NCBI RefSeq assembly: GCF_035994185.1
Contig: NZ_CP108538.1
Coordinates: 5,805,501 to 5,869,500, forward strand
DNA length: 64,000 nt
Direction: 5' to 3'
Origin: Streptomyces sp. NBC_01217
GTDB taxonomy: Bacteria; Actinomycetota; Actinomycetes; Streptomycetales; Streptomycetaceae
Numbering within the stretch: the first letter of the stretch is position 1; every line of letters begins with the position of its first letter. Shown piece by piece: positions 30,215 to 39,273 of this stretch. The position numbers were made by a program, and so were the translations under genes. The notes under the pieces were generated by a model. It saw nothing but the letters and a program-made list of their open reading frames with translations. It was not told the origin of the DNA and did no database searches.

Positions 30215-30263
30215 GAGGGGCCGGTGCCCGGTGCGCGGATGCGCACGGGGGCACCGGCCCCTC
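30215..30263 (-). terminator. Very strong nested hairpin after the subtilase gene
   Basis: A perfect 15-bp outer stem (GAGGGGCCGGTGCCC at 30215-30229, complement at 30249-30263) encloses a second 6-bp stem GTGCGC/GCGCAC (30231-30236, 30241-30246) with a GGAT loop. It lies 6 bp beyond the subtilase stop codon. Confidence 0.8.
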
Positions 30264-30269
30264 GCGGTG

Positions 30270-33200
30270 TCACTTCAGGCCGAAGGCCCGGGTGACGGTC
30301 TGGGTGATGCCGCCGCCGTTGCGCTGCTTGGCGGTGACTCGGATGGATACGTAGTCGGCCCGGTGCGGCGCGTTCAGGGACGCCTGCCAGGTGCCCTTCT
30401 TCTTCCTCAGGTCCTGCCGCTGCCAGGTGGCCCCGTCATCGTAGGAGACCTCGAGCCTGACCGAGGAGACCGCGTCCTGGGCCGAGTTGCTGCGGGGAAC
30501 CTCGGGTGTGATGGAGAAGTCCGAGTTGCGCTTCGCCCGCCCCGCGGGGTCCAGGTCGGTTTCGTAATCCAGCTGGACCAGCGGGACGGACGTGGCCTGT
30601 ACCTCCTCAGGGGCACCGGAGGCAAAGCTCCACTCGGTGCGGGTGGTGGTGGAGTAGGGGCCGAACCCGGCGTCACTCTTGGTATCGACGGCCAGCCGGT
30701 ACGGCAGTTTCTGCGGTTCCAGGTCCCAGACGTCGAGTGAGGGCGCGTCTTGGCTTCTGCGTTGCGCCAGTAGCTTGTCACCCTGATAGAGCGAGAACGT
30801 CCCCGACATCGAGCCGGCATAGCCGTTGTGCGCGGATCCTCCGTCGCCGGCGGGTCCCGTGATGAAGAGGCTCATGCCGTACTCGCCACGGGACGGGATC
30901 TCGGCGCTGGTCAGGCGTGGCCGTGTGATGGGGCCGAACCATCGGTCCTTCTGCACGCTGCCCGGCTTGTAGGTCCGCACGTCGGTGTTGGACGACCAGT
31001 TGTCGATTCTTGCGTACTGCTGCCACTTGACGCCGGCTCCGGCGGAGACCCAGTCGGTCCGCCGCCCCGGGGTGACCAGCTCCGTCGGGAACCGTGCGAC
31101 CCGGACCATCCCGTACACAGCGTGCGGGTTGGCGGCCGGCCCGTATTCGTACGCCGGACTGTCCTCCCGGCTCTCGGTGATCTGCTCACCAGTGGGCGGG
31201 GCGAAGTCGAGGTCGATCCGGGCGAGGCTGCCGGGGTCCGTTGCGGCCGAGGGGTCCTTGGGCACCCCTCCGTGGTGGTAGTCGACCAGGTCGTACAGGT
31301 ACTTCGGCGCGGGGTGGGCCTCAACTGCCAGCCGTACCGCCTTCTTTCCTGCGGCGTTGATCTTCTTGATCAACGCCTCTCCCTCGTCCAGGGTGAGCGA
31401 GGCGACCGGGATCTGTCCGGTTGTCCCGCCGTCGGGGTTGCCGTACCAGTCGCTCCTCCGGCCGTCGCCGTCGTTGACCACCAGGAGCATCGCCGCACCG
31501 GCGGCGTGAGCCGCGGCCGCCTGATCCGTGGGAATCGCGGTGGCGTCGGCGCGTACGACCACGGCCTTGCCTCGGGCCGACAGGCCGGTGTAGTCGGCCT
31601 GGGAGCCGGTACCGGCGAAGACGGCGTCCAGGCGTGAGGTGCCGTCCGGCAGCAGCGGGGAGCCGGGCTGCACAACCAGGGTGTCATCGAGGCTGTGTCC
31701 GCCGTAGGTGATCTTCAGTGGAGTCTGCTTGGCACGGATCCGGGTGGTGAAGACGAAGCTGCCCTTCTTGACCTTGCCCTTGGTCGGGAGGGCCCACAGG
31801 CTGTCGTAGGTGGCGGAGGGCCAGAAGATCTCGTGCAGAGCCTGCTGGTCGTTGGGCGTGGGCTCGCTGGAGGTGAAAGAGCGGTAGACGTCGATCCTGC
31901 TGTTGACAACGGTGGTCGGCTTGGGAGTCGCCACCTTCACCTGGCGTATTCCCGAGGCGTCGAGTTCGAGGTCCCGGTCGGTCGTCAGATCGAACTCGGG
32001 AACGGTCAGCACCGCGAATCCGAGGGAGTGGGGTCCGTGCAGACCTTCCACATCCACCGTGGCGACGGCCGTGTAGGAACCAGGGGCCCAGCGGCTGGTG
32101 AGCGTCCCGTCCTGGACCCATTTGTCGGTTGTTTTTCCGTCGGCGCCCGTTATCTCGACGTCGCCGCTGATGGGGCGGCCGGTTTGGTCCTTCAGGTGGA
32201 TGGTGAGGTCGTACTTCTCGGATTCGACGGAGACCCCTACGGCTGTGTGCACCTCACCGGTCGCATAGTCTGCGGTGACCTGGGCGGCGTACTGGCCCGG
32301 AGCCAGCCCGTTCGGGTCCACCACGATGTCGACCGTCGAGGATCCGTGCGCCGGCACGGTGACGCTGTCGGCGGCGGGCGTGAACACCCCCGCGGGCGAG
32401 TCGCCGTGGTCGGCCGAGAGATCCAGCGTGACGGCCCTGTCCGTTGCGTTGGTGTAGGTGATCTTCCGCGTGATCTGCTTCCGCTGCTGGTCGGTCGACC
32501 AGGCAACGAGCCCCGCGTCCACCGATCCGGTCGCGATGACCTGGTCCTGGTGGTAAGCGGCGGCCACGTTCACCCGACCGGTGCCGGCCTGGTAGGGGCT
32601 GTAGTCGGGAGTCGGCACGCTGGTGCTCATCAGAGCGTCCTTGATCCGCTGCCCGGTCCACTCGGGGTGCTTCTGGGCCAGCAGGACCGCTGCCCCGGCG
32701 ACGTGGGGCGCCGCCATGGAGGTACCGCTGTCCGAACGGTAGTAGCCTTCGCCGCCGTCGTTCATGTACTGCGAGCGTGCGGCCAGCACGTCCACGCCGG
32801 GAGCGGTCAGATCCGGCTTGAGGCCGTCGTCGTTCGTACGTGGTCCGGCAGCGGAGAAATCGGCGAGGTGGTCGGACGAGTCCACTGCCCCGACGGTGAG
32901 CGCGGCGTCCGCGGTGCCCGGCGCGGTCACGCTGTAGGGGCCGTTTCCGGTGTTGCCCGCGGCGATGACGAAGAGCGCACCGGTCTCGGCGCTCAGCTGG
33001 TTGACCGCCTGGCTCAGCGGGTCGTCCTGGGTGCGCCAGACCGGTGTGCCCAGACTCATGTTGATCACCTTGGCGTGCTCGGTCCGTGCCGCCCACTCCA
33101 TGCCCGCGATGATCCCCGATATCGGCCCGGATCCGTCGTTGCCCAGAACCTTGCCCACCAGCAGATCGGCGTCAGGGGCGACTCCCCGCTCCTTGCCGTC

Positions 33201-34133
33201 GGAGGCGGCGCCGGTACCGGCGACGGTGGAGGCGGTGTGGGTTCCATGGCCGGCCCGGTCGATGGCGTCTTCGCCGCGGACGAAGTTCCGGGACCCCACA
33301 ATGCGGTTCACCAGGTCCGGATGGGTGGGGTCCACCCCGGTGTCCAGTACCGCGACCCGGACCCCGGTCCCCGTGCCTCCCGCGGCCCAGGCCGCGGGAG
33401 CGCCGATCTGGGAGGTGCTGTCGGCGAGGGCCTCCTGCGCCTTGCTGTCGAGCCACACCTTGTCGACACCGTCGATGAAGGACGGCGCGGCATCCGCGGC
33501 TCCACTGCTCCGTGCCGTCGGCGGCGGGGATTTCTGCTGTTCGGTGCCGGTGAGGGCGGACCAGAAGGCGGCGGATTTCGACCGCTGGGCCCGGACCGCC
33601 TCTCCGTGGACGGACGGAAGGCTCAGGGTGGTCTTCGCTCCCGGCAGGTCCACGCCGGGCGGCTGGGCGGGCGAACCCTTGGCGGCGCCGGACCTGAGGG
33701 CGGTTGAGTCCTTCGTGTGGGTGACGATCAGCGGTAGTTCGCTGCTGTGCGCGTCGTCGTAGCCCTGGGCCATCAACTCGGTGACGTCGAAGAGTTGCTT
33801 GTCGAGCCGGTCGGTCGCGATGTAGGCCATGGCCTCGTCGGGGTACACATAGGTGTCCCCGTCCTCGATGGCGGTGCGTACCGAACCGGTTGCGCCCGGC
33901 GGGCGCTTGATGGCATCCACCGAGCGGACTGATCCGTCAGGTCCCGGAGTCACCGTCACCTTGTCGCCGGTGATCAGCGTCACGGTGACAGGTGCACCGC
34001 GTGGGCCGTCCGTCGCAGTCGTCGCAGGCGGTAGCGGCGGGGCGGCGCCGTGGGCCTGCACAGGGGGGATCAGCGTGGCGACGAAGGCGGCACCGATCAA
34101 CACGGCGGATCTTCGGGTGAGCGAGAGCTTCAC
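30270..34133 (-). CDS. Large secreted S8 subtilisin-like protease
   Basis: A 1287-residue preproprotein. A Sec signal peptide (MKLSLTRRSAVLIGAAFVAT, then PPVQAHGAA) is followed by a long propeptide. The S8 domain spans about residues 240-530, with the triad at about Asp263 (AVLDTGVDPTHPD), His296 (GHGTHTASTVAG) and Ser472 (DSGTSMAAPHVAGAA), and the oxyanion Asn in FVIAAGNTGNG. Downstream are beta-rich modules and a PA-like insert near 840-900 (GKAVVVRADATAIP, GAAMLLVVNDGDGRR). GTG 34133 has GGAGG 4 nt upstream. Extracellular protein degradation is the likely role; specificity is not readable. Confidence 0.92.
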   Translation of the reverse strand: MKLSLTRRSAVLIGAAFVATLIPPVQAHGAAPPLPPATTATDGPRGAPVTVTLITGDKVTVTPGPDGSVRSVDAIKRPPGATGSVRTAIEDGDTYVYPDEAMAYIATDRLDKQLFDVTELMAQGYDDAHSSELPLIVTHTKDSTALRSGAAKGSPAQPPGVDLPGAKTTLSLPSVHGEAVRAQRSKSAAFWSALTGTEQQKSPPPTARSSGAADAAPSFIDGVDKVWLDSKAQEALADSTSQIGAPAAWAAGGTGTGVRVAVLDTGVDPTHPDLVNRIVGSRNFVRGEDAIDRAGHGTHTASTVAGTGAASDGKERGVAPDADLLVGKVLGNDGSGPISGIIAGMEWAARTEHAKVINMSLGTPVWRTQDDPLSQAVNQLSAETGALFVIAAGNTGNGPYSVTAPGTADAALTVGAVDSSDHLADFSAAGPRTNDDGLKPDLTAPGVDVLAARSQYMNDGGEGYYRSDSGTSMAAPHVAGAAVLLAQKHPEWTGQRIKDALMSTSVPTPDYSPYQAGTGRVNVAAAYHQDQVIATGSVDAGLVAWSTDQQRKQITRKITYTNATDRAVTLDLSADHGDSPAGVFTPAADSVTVPAHGSSTVDIVVDPNGLAPGQYAAQVTADYATGEVHTAVGVSVESEKYDLTIHLKDQTGRPISGDVEITGADGKTTDKWVQDGTLTSRWAPGSYTAVATVDVEGLHGPHSLGFAVLTVPEFDLTTDRDLELDASGIRQVKVATPKPTTVVNSRIDVYRSFTSSEPTPNDQQALHEIFWPSATYDSLWALPTKGKVKKGSFVFTTRIRAKQTPLKITYGGHSLDDTLVVQPGSPLLPDGTSRLDAVFAGTGSQADYTGLSARGKAVVVRADATAIPTDQAAAAHAAGAAMLLVVNDGDGRRSDWYGNPDGGTTGQIPVASLTLDEGEALIKKINAAGKKAVRLAVEAHPAPKYLYDLVDYHHGGVPKDPSAATDPGSLARIDLDFAPPTGEQITESREDSPAYEYGPAANPHAVYGMVRVARFPTELVTPGRRTDWVSAGAGVKWQQYARIDNWSSNTDVRTYKPGSVQKDRWFGPITRPRLTSAEIPSRGEYGMSLFITGPAGDGGSAHNGYAGSMSGTFSLYQGDKLLAQRRSQDAPSLDVWDLEPQKLPYRLAVDTKSDAGFGPYSTTTRTEWSFASGAPEEVQATSVPLVQLDYETDLDPAGRAKRNSDFSITPEVPRSNSAQDAVSSVRLEVSYDDGATWQRQDLRKKKGTWQASLNAPHRADYVSIRVTAKQRNGGGITQTVTRAFGLK

Positions 34134-34432
34134 ATTGCCTCCAGGGTCGGCGAACGGCGAATCTGATGACTAACATATGGATGGAACATGTCAAGATCGT
34201 CAACTGCCTGTAACGCGCCGCCATGTCCGGCCCGGCTGCCTGCCCTGTCGGCGGATCGGGCACAGATACCTGTCCATGGGGGGTTCTCGTCCGCGAAATG
34301 CTCAGGCTGACGGCTGACCTGGACGTGCCGTGGAACGACATTGTGTTGGAGCTCGGGGGATCACCCCTGCTCAGCCGTTGTGGTGACTCATGTGACTACG
34401 GGTCAGGCGGAGACAGTCCCTGCGCCTGCCGG
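34134..34432. other. Intergenic region upstream of the subtilase
   Basis: About 300 bp. Its left part holds the subtilase promoter and ribosome binding site; in the rest (34195-34432) no gene or repeat was recognised. Confidence 0.5.
34167..34194 (-). promoter_or_regulatory. Housekeeping-type promoter of the subtilase
   Basis: On the minus strand a consensus -35 TTGACA (34194-34189) is followed after 16 nt by TAGTCA (34172-34167). This leaves a short leader with GGAGG before GTG 34133. The surroundings are AT-rich for this genome. Confidence 0.5.
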
Positions 34433-35047
34433 TCAGTCGCCGAACATTCCGGCGTACGGGTCCGGCTCGCCCGTCCACGGGTCCAGACCGGCCTTCAACA
34501 GGCGCTGGTACTCACGCTGGTTCAGGAAGGCGGCTTGGTGCTTGCCCCAAAGAGACAGGTCACTCAAGGGGCAGTCGGCGAAGTCCGCCCGCAGCACGTG
34601 CACGAGGAACTCCACCATCCCGCAGTCGTAACGACTCCACAGATTGTCGCCCCTGCTGCGAACAAGGACCGGCCACGACTCCGGATTGTCACCTGAGGCG
34701 TCCCAGCACAGGAGGTCCGAGCTGGAGTCCAGCCCCCATGCGATCAGCTCGGGGGCCGTATCGACCAGATCGGCCGACTTCGGTTCTCCGGTCCAGGCAC
34801 TCTCGGCATTCGCCGTCTCCATGAGCATGCCGCCGGGACCAGGCTCGGCCCCTCTCGGTTCGGGCTTGAGGACGCTCAAGCAGTCCTCGATCGTCCCGGC
34901 TCCGTACGCCTCGATGAAGTGCCGGAAATCCGACGGGAACTCCCTGCCCCACGACTCGCTCATCCGTGCCCAGTCGACCGACGTGTCGCTTTGGGTCGTG
35001 GGCGGCATCAGCTGCCGAAGTGTCTCCAGTACTGCTATGTCAGTCAC
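34433..35047 (-). CDS. SMI1/KNR4 (SUKH) family protein
   Basis: The 204-residue protein resembles SUKH-fold proteins: WARMSESWGREFPSDFRHF, IEAYGAGTIEDCLSVLKP, ELIAWGLDSSSDLLCWD, SGDNPESWPVLVRSRGD and YDCGMVEFLVHVLRAD. SUKH members are often immunity proteins against polymorphic toxins, but no toxin gene is visible here. GTG 35047 overlaps the stop codon of the upstream gene by GTGA, the arrangement for translational coupling. Upstream in-frame sequence is Ser/Arg-rich and looks non-coding. Function beyond the fold is unknown. Confidence 0.75.
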   Translation of the reverse strand: MTDIAVLETLRQLMPPTTQSDTSVDWARMSESWGREFPSDFRHFIEAYGAGTIEDCLSVLKPEPRGAEPGPGGMLMETANAESAWTGEPKSADLVDTAPELIAWGLDSSSDLLCWDASGDNPESWPVLVRSRGDNLWSRYDCGMVEFLVHVLRADFADCPLSDLSLWGKHQAAFLNQREYQRLLKAGLDPWTGEPDPYAGMFGD

Positions 35048-36399
35048 CGCTTTCCGTGAGCTGGACAGATCGTGTGATCGCCAGTCTGTCCTGGTGGTCG
35101 AACCCGTCCGCCCCGACGGGCGCCCGGCCGCCGAGCCGGCTTTGCTGCGCGGCGAGTTGGCGGCTGCTCCGGTCCACGAGGTGGCGAGGGGCGCCACCGT
35201 GAAGTCCGACGCCGGCGCCCCTGGTCGGCAAGCGGTTTGAGCATCGGCTGGAAGACGGAGTCCTCCTCATCGGGAACGTGCGGGAGGACGCCGTCGGGGA
35301 CGGTGCGGGCGGCGGTGGTGAGGAGGCGGTCCAGGACTTCCCGCTCGGTGGCCGGGGGGAGCCGGAGGGCGGCGAGGAGGCGGTCGCGGACGGTGGCGTG
35401 GTCCGGGTGGTCGTCGATGTAGTCGGAGTTGAGAGCCGGGGGACGGAAGCCGGCCAGGGCGTCGTGCCAGGACGGGAGGGCGATGACGAGGGTCAGGGCC
35501 TCGGCGAGGGACTCGGCGATCAGGGAGGCCTGGCCCTCGGAGTCGGTGTAGAGGACGGGGCGGGGGCCGCCGGGGGCGGCCGGGCCGCAGAGGTAGTGGG
35601 TGCCGCCCGCGTTGCAGCCTGCGACGGGCTCCACCGGGAGGCCGTTGGGCAGGGCGATCGGGTCGGTGCGGGCGAGGTCGAACTCGCCGTCGCAGGCCAG
35701 GTAGGAGGCCACCTCGGGATGCGCGGCGATCCTGCGGAGCAGGGCGTTGTCCGAGAGGGCGGCCGGATTGAGGGCTGCGGTGATCGCAGGGGCGAGGGGG
35801 TGCCCGGCGAGGACGTGGCGAATGGCGTCGAGGGGGACGGGGCGCTCGTAGTAGTCCTCGAAGTGGGCCTGGACGGCCTCGGGGGAGCGGTCGGTGAGGA
35901 GAGGGAAGAGGAAGCCTGAGCCGTCCGGGTCCTCGCTGCCGGAGGGGAAGGTGATGGACGAGCCGGTGCGCCAGGCGATGTCGCCGGTCTCCCGCCACAG
36001 ACAGGCGGTGACACGTGGGGCGTCGATCCCCTCGTCACGGAAGGCGGGTTCGTCCAGGAGCGGGCGCAGCGCGGTGGGCACTTCGTCGATGACACCGGGC
36101 CAGACCTGCTCGTCGTCCGTCGCGTACGGACTCATCTCCGACTCGTGGTCGAAGCCGCGTATGAGCACGCCGGACGGGGTGAAGAGGACGGAGAAGTCGT
36201 CCCCCGAGCCGTTCTCCATCAATGCTGCCTCTTCGCCCAATGCTGCCTCTTCGCCGGAGCCCCAGGCGGCGTCGAAGGTGTAACAGCAGAACCGCGGATC
36301 GTCGCCGATCGTGACGTCCAGGACAGCCAATGCGCGCAGATGGACGCGGAGTTCGGCAGGGTCGGGGAGGAGGGCGGCGGCCTCGTGCACAGTGCTCAT
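35044..36399 (-). CDS. Unrecognised Streptomyces-type protein coupled to SUKH gene
   Basis: 451 residues. The N-terminal 230 or so resemble a hypothetical protein family that recurs in Streptomyces, as I remember it (MSTVHEAAALLPDPAELR, IRGFDHESEMSPYA, WPGVIDEVPTALRPLL, RVTACLWRETGDIAW, HFEDYYERPVPLDAI). The middle part (DNALLRRIAAHPEVASYLA, YLCGPAAPGGPRPVLYTDSEGQAS) resembles SUKH-like immunity proteins. The last 60 residues turn Arg/Pro-rich and end exactly at the SUKH start, which hints at a frameshift or an eroded junction. ATG 36399 has GGGG close upstream. No enzymatic motif was found. Confidence 0.6.
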   Translation of the reverse strand: MSTVHEAAALLPDPAELRVHLRALAVLDVTIGDDPRFCCYTFDAAWGSGEEAALGEEAALMENGSGDDFSVLFTPSGVLIRGFDHESEMSPYATDDEQVWPGVIDEVPTALRPLLDEPAFRDEGIDAPRVTACLWRETGDIAWRTGSSITFPSGSEDPDGSGFLFPLLTDRSPEAVQAHFEDYYERPVPLDAIRHVLAGHPLAPAITAALNPAALSDNALLRRIAAHPEVASYLACDGEFDLARTDPIALPNGLPVEPVAGCNAGGTHYLCGPAAPGGPRPVLYTDSEGQASLIAESLAEALTLVIALPSWHDALAGFRPPALNSDYIDDHPDHATVRDRLLAALRLPPATEREVLDRLLTTAARTVPDGVLPHVPDEEDSVFQPMLKPLADQGRRRRTSRWRPSPPRGPEQPPTRRAAKPARRPGARRGGRVRPPGQTGDHTICPAHGKR

Positions 36400-36674
36400 G
36401 ACCCCATGGAAGCGGCCGCCACTGACAATCCGGCCTGCCGGTCCGGACAGCGGCGTCGCTGCCTCCGGCGGATTCCGGCCGACTGCACCGTGACTCACAG
36501 GCGGCGGCGTTCGGGCGCTGCTCCAGAGGTACGCGGCAAGAGGCGCGAGGGCCTTGCCCGGCACGCCCGACAACCCGGCCGATCCGGGGGACAGCGAGTC
36601 CTGCAACGGCTCGGGCCCGACCACTCGGAGTGGGGCGATGCGTAAGCGCCCCCCGGAGGCCGGTGCGCCAGTGG

Positions 36675-37409
36675 TCAGGAAGGGGCGCCGGCCAGGATTT
36701 CCACCTTTCCGGTGTCGAGGGAGTAGTAGGCGCCGACCACGGCGAGGGTGCCCTTCTTCACGAGCGGGGCCAGATCCTGGTTGGAGCGGAGGTCGGCCGC
36801 GGTCAGCTCGACCTGGGCGCGGGCCATGGCCTCGACCGGGTCGGCGCCGCCTTCGCGGGCCGCTTGCTCGTACGCCGGACGCAGGGCCTTGGCGATCGCC
36901 TCCAGGTTGCCCGGGAGCGGTTTGTCGTCACGGACGGACTTGTACGCCGCCTCGACGGCGCCGCAGCGCTGATGCCCGAGGACCACGACGAGCGGAGTGT
37001 CACTCGTCATGGGCCCGTACTCCACGGACCCCGTGACCACCGGACCGACCGCCTCACCGCCCGTGCGCATCACGTAGAGGTCACCCAGCCCGGTGTCGAA
37101 GAGGAGTTCCGGCGGCACCCGGGAGTCGATGCACGAGAGGATCGCCCCGAAAGGCTCCTGCTTCTGGGCTACGAACTCGCGCCGGTCCGGATCCCGGTCG
37201 GGGTGCCGAAGGTCTCCGCTCACCCAGCGCTTGTTGCCGTCCATCAGCCTCGCGAATGCCTCGGTGGGCGTGGCCGGCCGTGGTTCCGGTGAAGTGCCGC
37301 TCGTCACCGGGGTCGCGCTCGTCGATGAGCACCCCGCCAGTGCGACCGAGGCGACCACGAGTCCGCCGGCGAGCAGAGTTCTACGATCCGGATGTCCCGC
37401 TCTGTCCAT
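36675..37409 (-). CDS. Beta-class carbonic anhydrase, lipoprotein
   Basis: The 244-residue protein begins MDRAGHPDRRTLLAGGLVVA and continues to a LAGC lipobox, so it is a lipoprotein; the Arg-Arg pair before the hydrophobic stretch suggests Tat export. The mature part is a beta-carbonic anhydrase: zinc ligands in ILSCIDSRVPPE (Cys, with the Asp-Arg dyad) and VLGHQRCGAVEA (His, Cys), plus VMRTGGEAVGPVV. It interconverts CO2 and bicarbonate on the outer face of the membrane. ATG 37409 has GAGGGG about 8 nt upstream. Confidence 0.9.
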   Translation of the reverse strand: MDRAGHPDRRTLLAGGLVVASVALAGCSSTSATPVTSGTSPEPRPATPTEAFARLMDGNKRWVSGDLRHPDRDPDRREFVAQKQEPFGAILSCIDSRVPPELLFDTGLGDLYVMRTGGEAVGPVVTGSVEYGPMTSDTPLVVVLGHQRCGAVEAAYKSVRDDKPLPGNLEAIAKALRPAYEQAAREGGADPVEAMARAQVELTAADLRSNQDLAPLVKKGTLAVVGAYYSLDTGKVEILAGAPS

Positions 37410-38262
37410 GGGTGGTTCCCCTCAGTTCAGTCCGCAATTCAGTCCGCTGAGATGCGGCCGTACGTCTTGGCCAGGGCGATTGTTCAGCGTGGTGCGGGAG
37501 CCCGACGGCAGGCGCAAGCGGGCGCGGACCGCTTCGCCACCGACGGCCCACAGAACCGTTGGGCGCGTGCTGGTTTCTGGGGGGCGCGTGGCGGGAGAGG
37601 CGGCGGATTCGGCTGCCCCGGCGTGCTGATCGGGCCGCCCCCGTGCGCTCGCCCTTTCAGGTGACTGACTGTCAGGATGCTTGTGTCATATTCCATTCGT
37701 ATGGGTGACTTGAGTAACCGAACCGGTGGGCCGCCCATCCCTCTCCGGGGGAGCGCGGCACCGTTCTGTTCGCCGGCCGTCCACGCATGACGGACCTCGG
37801 CATCGATTGCTCCGAACGACCGCGATGGGCGCCCCCGAAGAGGACTTGGATCCGACCAGTCGCCCTGCCGAGCAACGGCAGGGCTGATGCGGCAGCCCTC
37901 GGCCTCTGTATGGGAGCGGTGCGCGAGCCATTCGCGCACACCGAGTACCTCGTCATCCAGGTCATGAGCGCAGCCGCCACGGCGTCCGGGGCCGGCGGCC
38001 CGCTCCATGGCCCATCACAGTTCCGAGCACCCTGCGCGGTGTCGGCCGCTGACGGTGCCTTCCCCCAGAAGGCACCCCTCGGACGCTTCCGTGAGTGCGT
38101 CCAGCGGCGTACCCACGGAAGCGGTCGAGCAGGAGGTGGGCGAGGACAGTCGGGCCGGGCAGCGGCCCGGCGGTCCACGTCATGCCATGGGTCATGGTAC
38201 GGACCCGGCTCGGAGTCAACTCCCGTATTCGAGAGTTCAGTTCAAACACACGGAGGACGATC
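37410..38262. other. 853-bp stretch without a supported gene
   Basis: Frames are open on both strands but composition is atypical and none has a convincing start. Around 37672-37723 the DNA is AT-richer and carries an imperfect palindrome GGTGACT-TG-AGTAACC (37704-37719). The right end must hold the promoter of the first IPT/TIG gene. This may be an eroded gene or a long regulatory region. Confidence 0.4.
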
Positions 38263-39009
38263 ATGCCAATCAGTCCGAACCAGGGCTCCACCGGTGGCGG
38301 TACCGCCGTCACCATCACGGGCACCAACCTCACGGGCACCACTGCTGTGCTGTTCGGCACCAAGCCGGCCACCGCCGTCACCAACGTGTCGCCCACCCAG
38401 GTCACCGCTGTCTCGCCGTCCGGCTCCGGCACGGCCGGCGTCACGGTGGTCACCCCGGGTGGAACCAGCAACCCGCTGCCGTTCTTCTACGTCGGCGCCC
38501 CGTTCAAGTCCGGTCTGAGCGTGGACTCGGGCGCCACCGCGGGCGGCAACACCGTCGTCATCAGCGGCACCGGCCTGTCCACCGCGACGGGAGTGTCCTT
38601 CGGGGCCAACAGCGTCGTGCCGACGATCCTGTCGGACAGCCAGGTCAGTGTCGTCGTGCCCGCGGGGGCGGCAGCCGGGCCGGTGAGCGTCAGTGTGACG
38701 ACTGCCGGAGGCACCAACAACGGTCTGTCGTACACGTACATCGACGCCCCGACCATCACCGGGCTCACTCCGGCCTCCGGACCGACGACCGGTGGAACGG
38801 CGGTGACCATCACGGGTACCAACCTGACCTCGACGAGCCAGGTCACGTTCGACGACGTGCCGGCACCGTTCGCGGTCATCAACGCGACGACGGTGTCCGC
38901 CGTCACCCCGCCCGGCGCCGTCGGTGCGGTCGACGTCGGCCTCACCAACCCCGCGGGCACGGCCACGGACGTCGGCGCCTTCACCTACGCGACAGGCCCC
39001 GGCATCTGA
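38263..39009 (+). CDS. IPT/TIG-repeat protein (three repeats)
   Basis: The 248-residue protein is built almost entirely of three immunoglobulin-like IPT/TIG repeats of about 80 residues. Each has the pattern SPNQGSTGGGTAVTITGTNL, AVLFGTKPAT, PTQVTAVSPSGSG and GVTVVTPGGTSNPLPFFYV. The repeats start directly at the initiator Met, so no signal peptide or membrane anchor is visible. ATG 38263 has GGAGG 6 nt upstream. A second gene of the same type follows 264 bp downstream; both proteins end in GPGI or GPPGI. How, or whether, they leave the cell is unclear; carbohydrate or protein binding is only a guess. Confidence 0.85.
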   Translation: MPISPNQGSTGGGTAVTITGTNLTGTTAVLFGTKPATAVTNVSPTQVTAVSPSGSGTAGVTVVTPGGTSNPLPFFYVGAPFKSGLSVDSGATAGGNTVVISGTGLSTATGVSFGANSVVPTILSDSQVSVVVPAGAAAGPVSVSVTTAGGTNNGLSYTYIDAPTITGLTPASGPTTGGTAVTITGTNLTSTSQVTFDDVPAPFAVINATTVSAVTPPGAVGAVDVGLTNPAGTATDVGAFTYATGPGI

Positions 39010-39273
39010 TCCCGATCCGCCACGGCTGCGGTACCGGCCGCCGACGCGCCACAACGCCCGGCGCCGGTACCGCCTCCGGACGGACGGTGTCCGCCCCGGT
39101 CCGGGACATTTCGCGCCCGACCGGGCGCGGAACCCGCTCGGCATCACTCGCTCGTCGCCGCCCGGCCAGGAGGTCCGGGCGGCGTCCCGATGCCCCCATT
39201 CCGATTCTCGCATTTTGACCTTCGCATCCCGTCCACAACGTCCCGATCACAACGCCCCGACAGGAGAACGGCT

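Noticed and set aside
29796..30254. A minus-strand frame with a helix-like patch RQLDEHERLLREQLALTRRI
   Set aside because: Only about 25 residues look protein-like; flanks are Pro/Arg/Ser-rich, there is no ribosome binding site, and it starts inside the subtilase terminator.
31695..33707. A 670-codon open frame opposite the subtilase
   Set aside because: It is a shadow of the protease codons with composition typical of antisense high-GC frames and no start signal.
36675..37409. SUKH, unknown gene and carbonic anhydrase considered as one operon
   Set aside because: There is a 275-bp gap between the carbonic anhydrase and the unknown gene, and their functions do not connect; each likely has its own promoter.
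37701..37790. A 29-codon peptide frame starting MGDLSNRTGG
   Set aside because: There is no ribosome binding site, no recognisable peptide type, and the palindrome lies inside it; it is more likely regulatory DNA.
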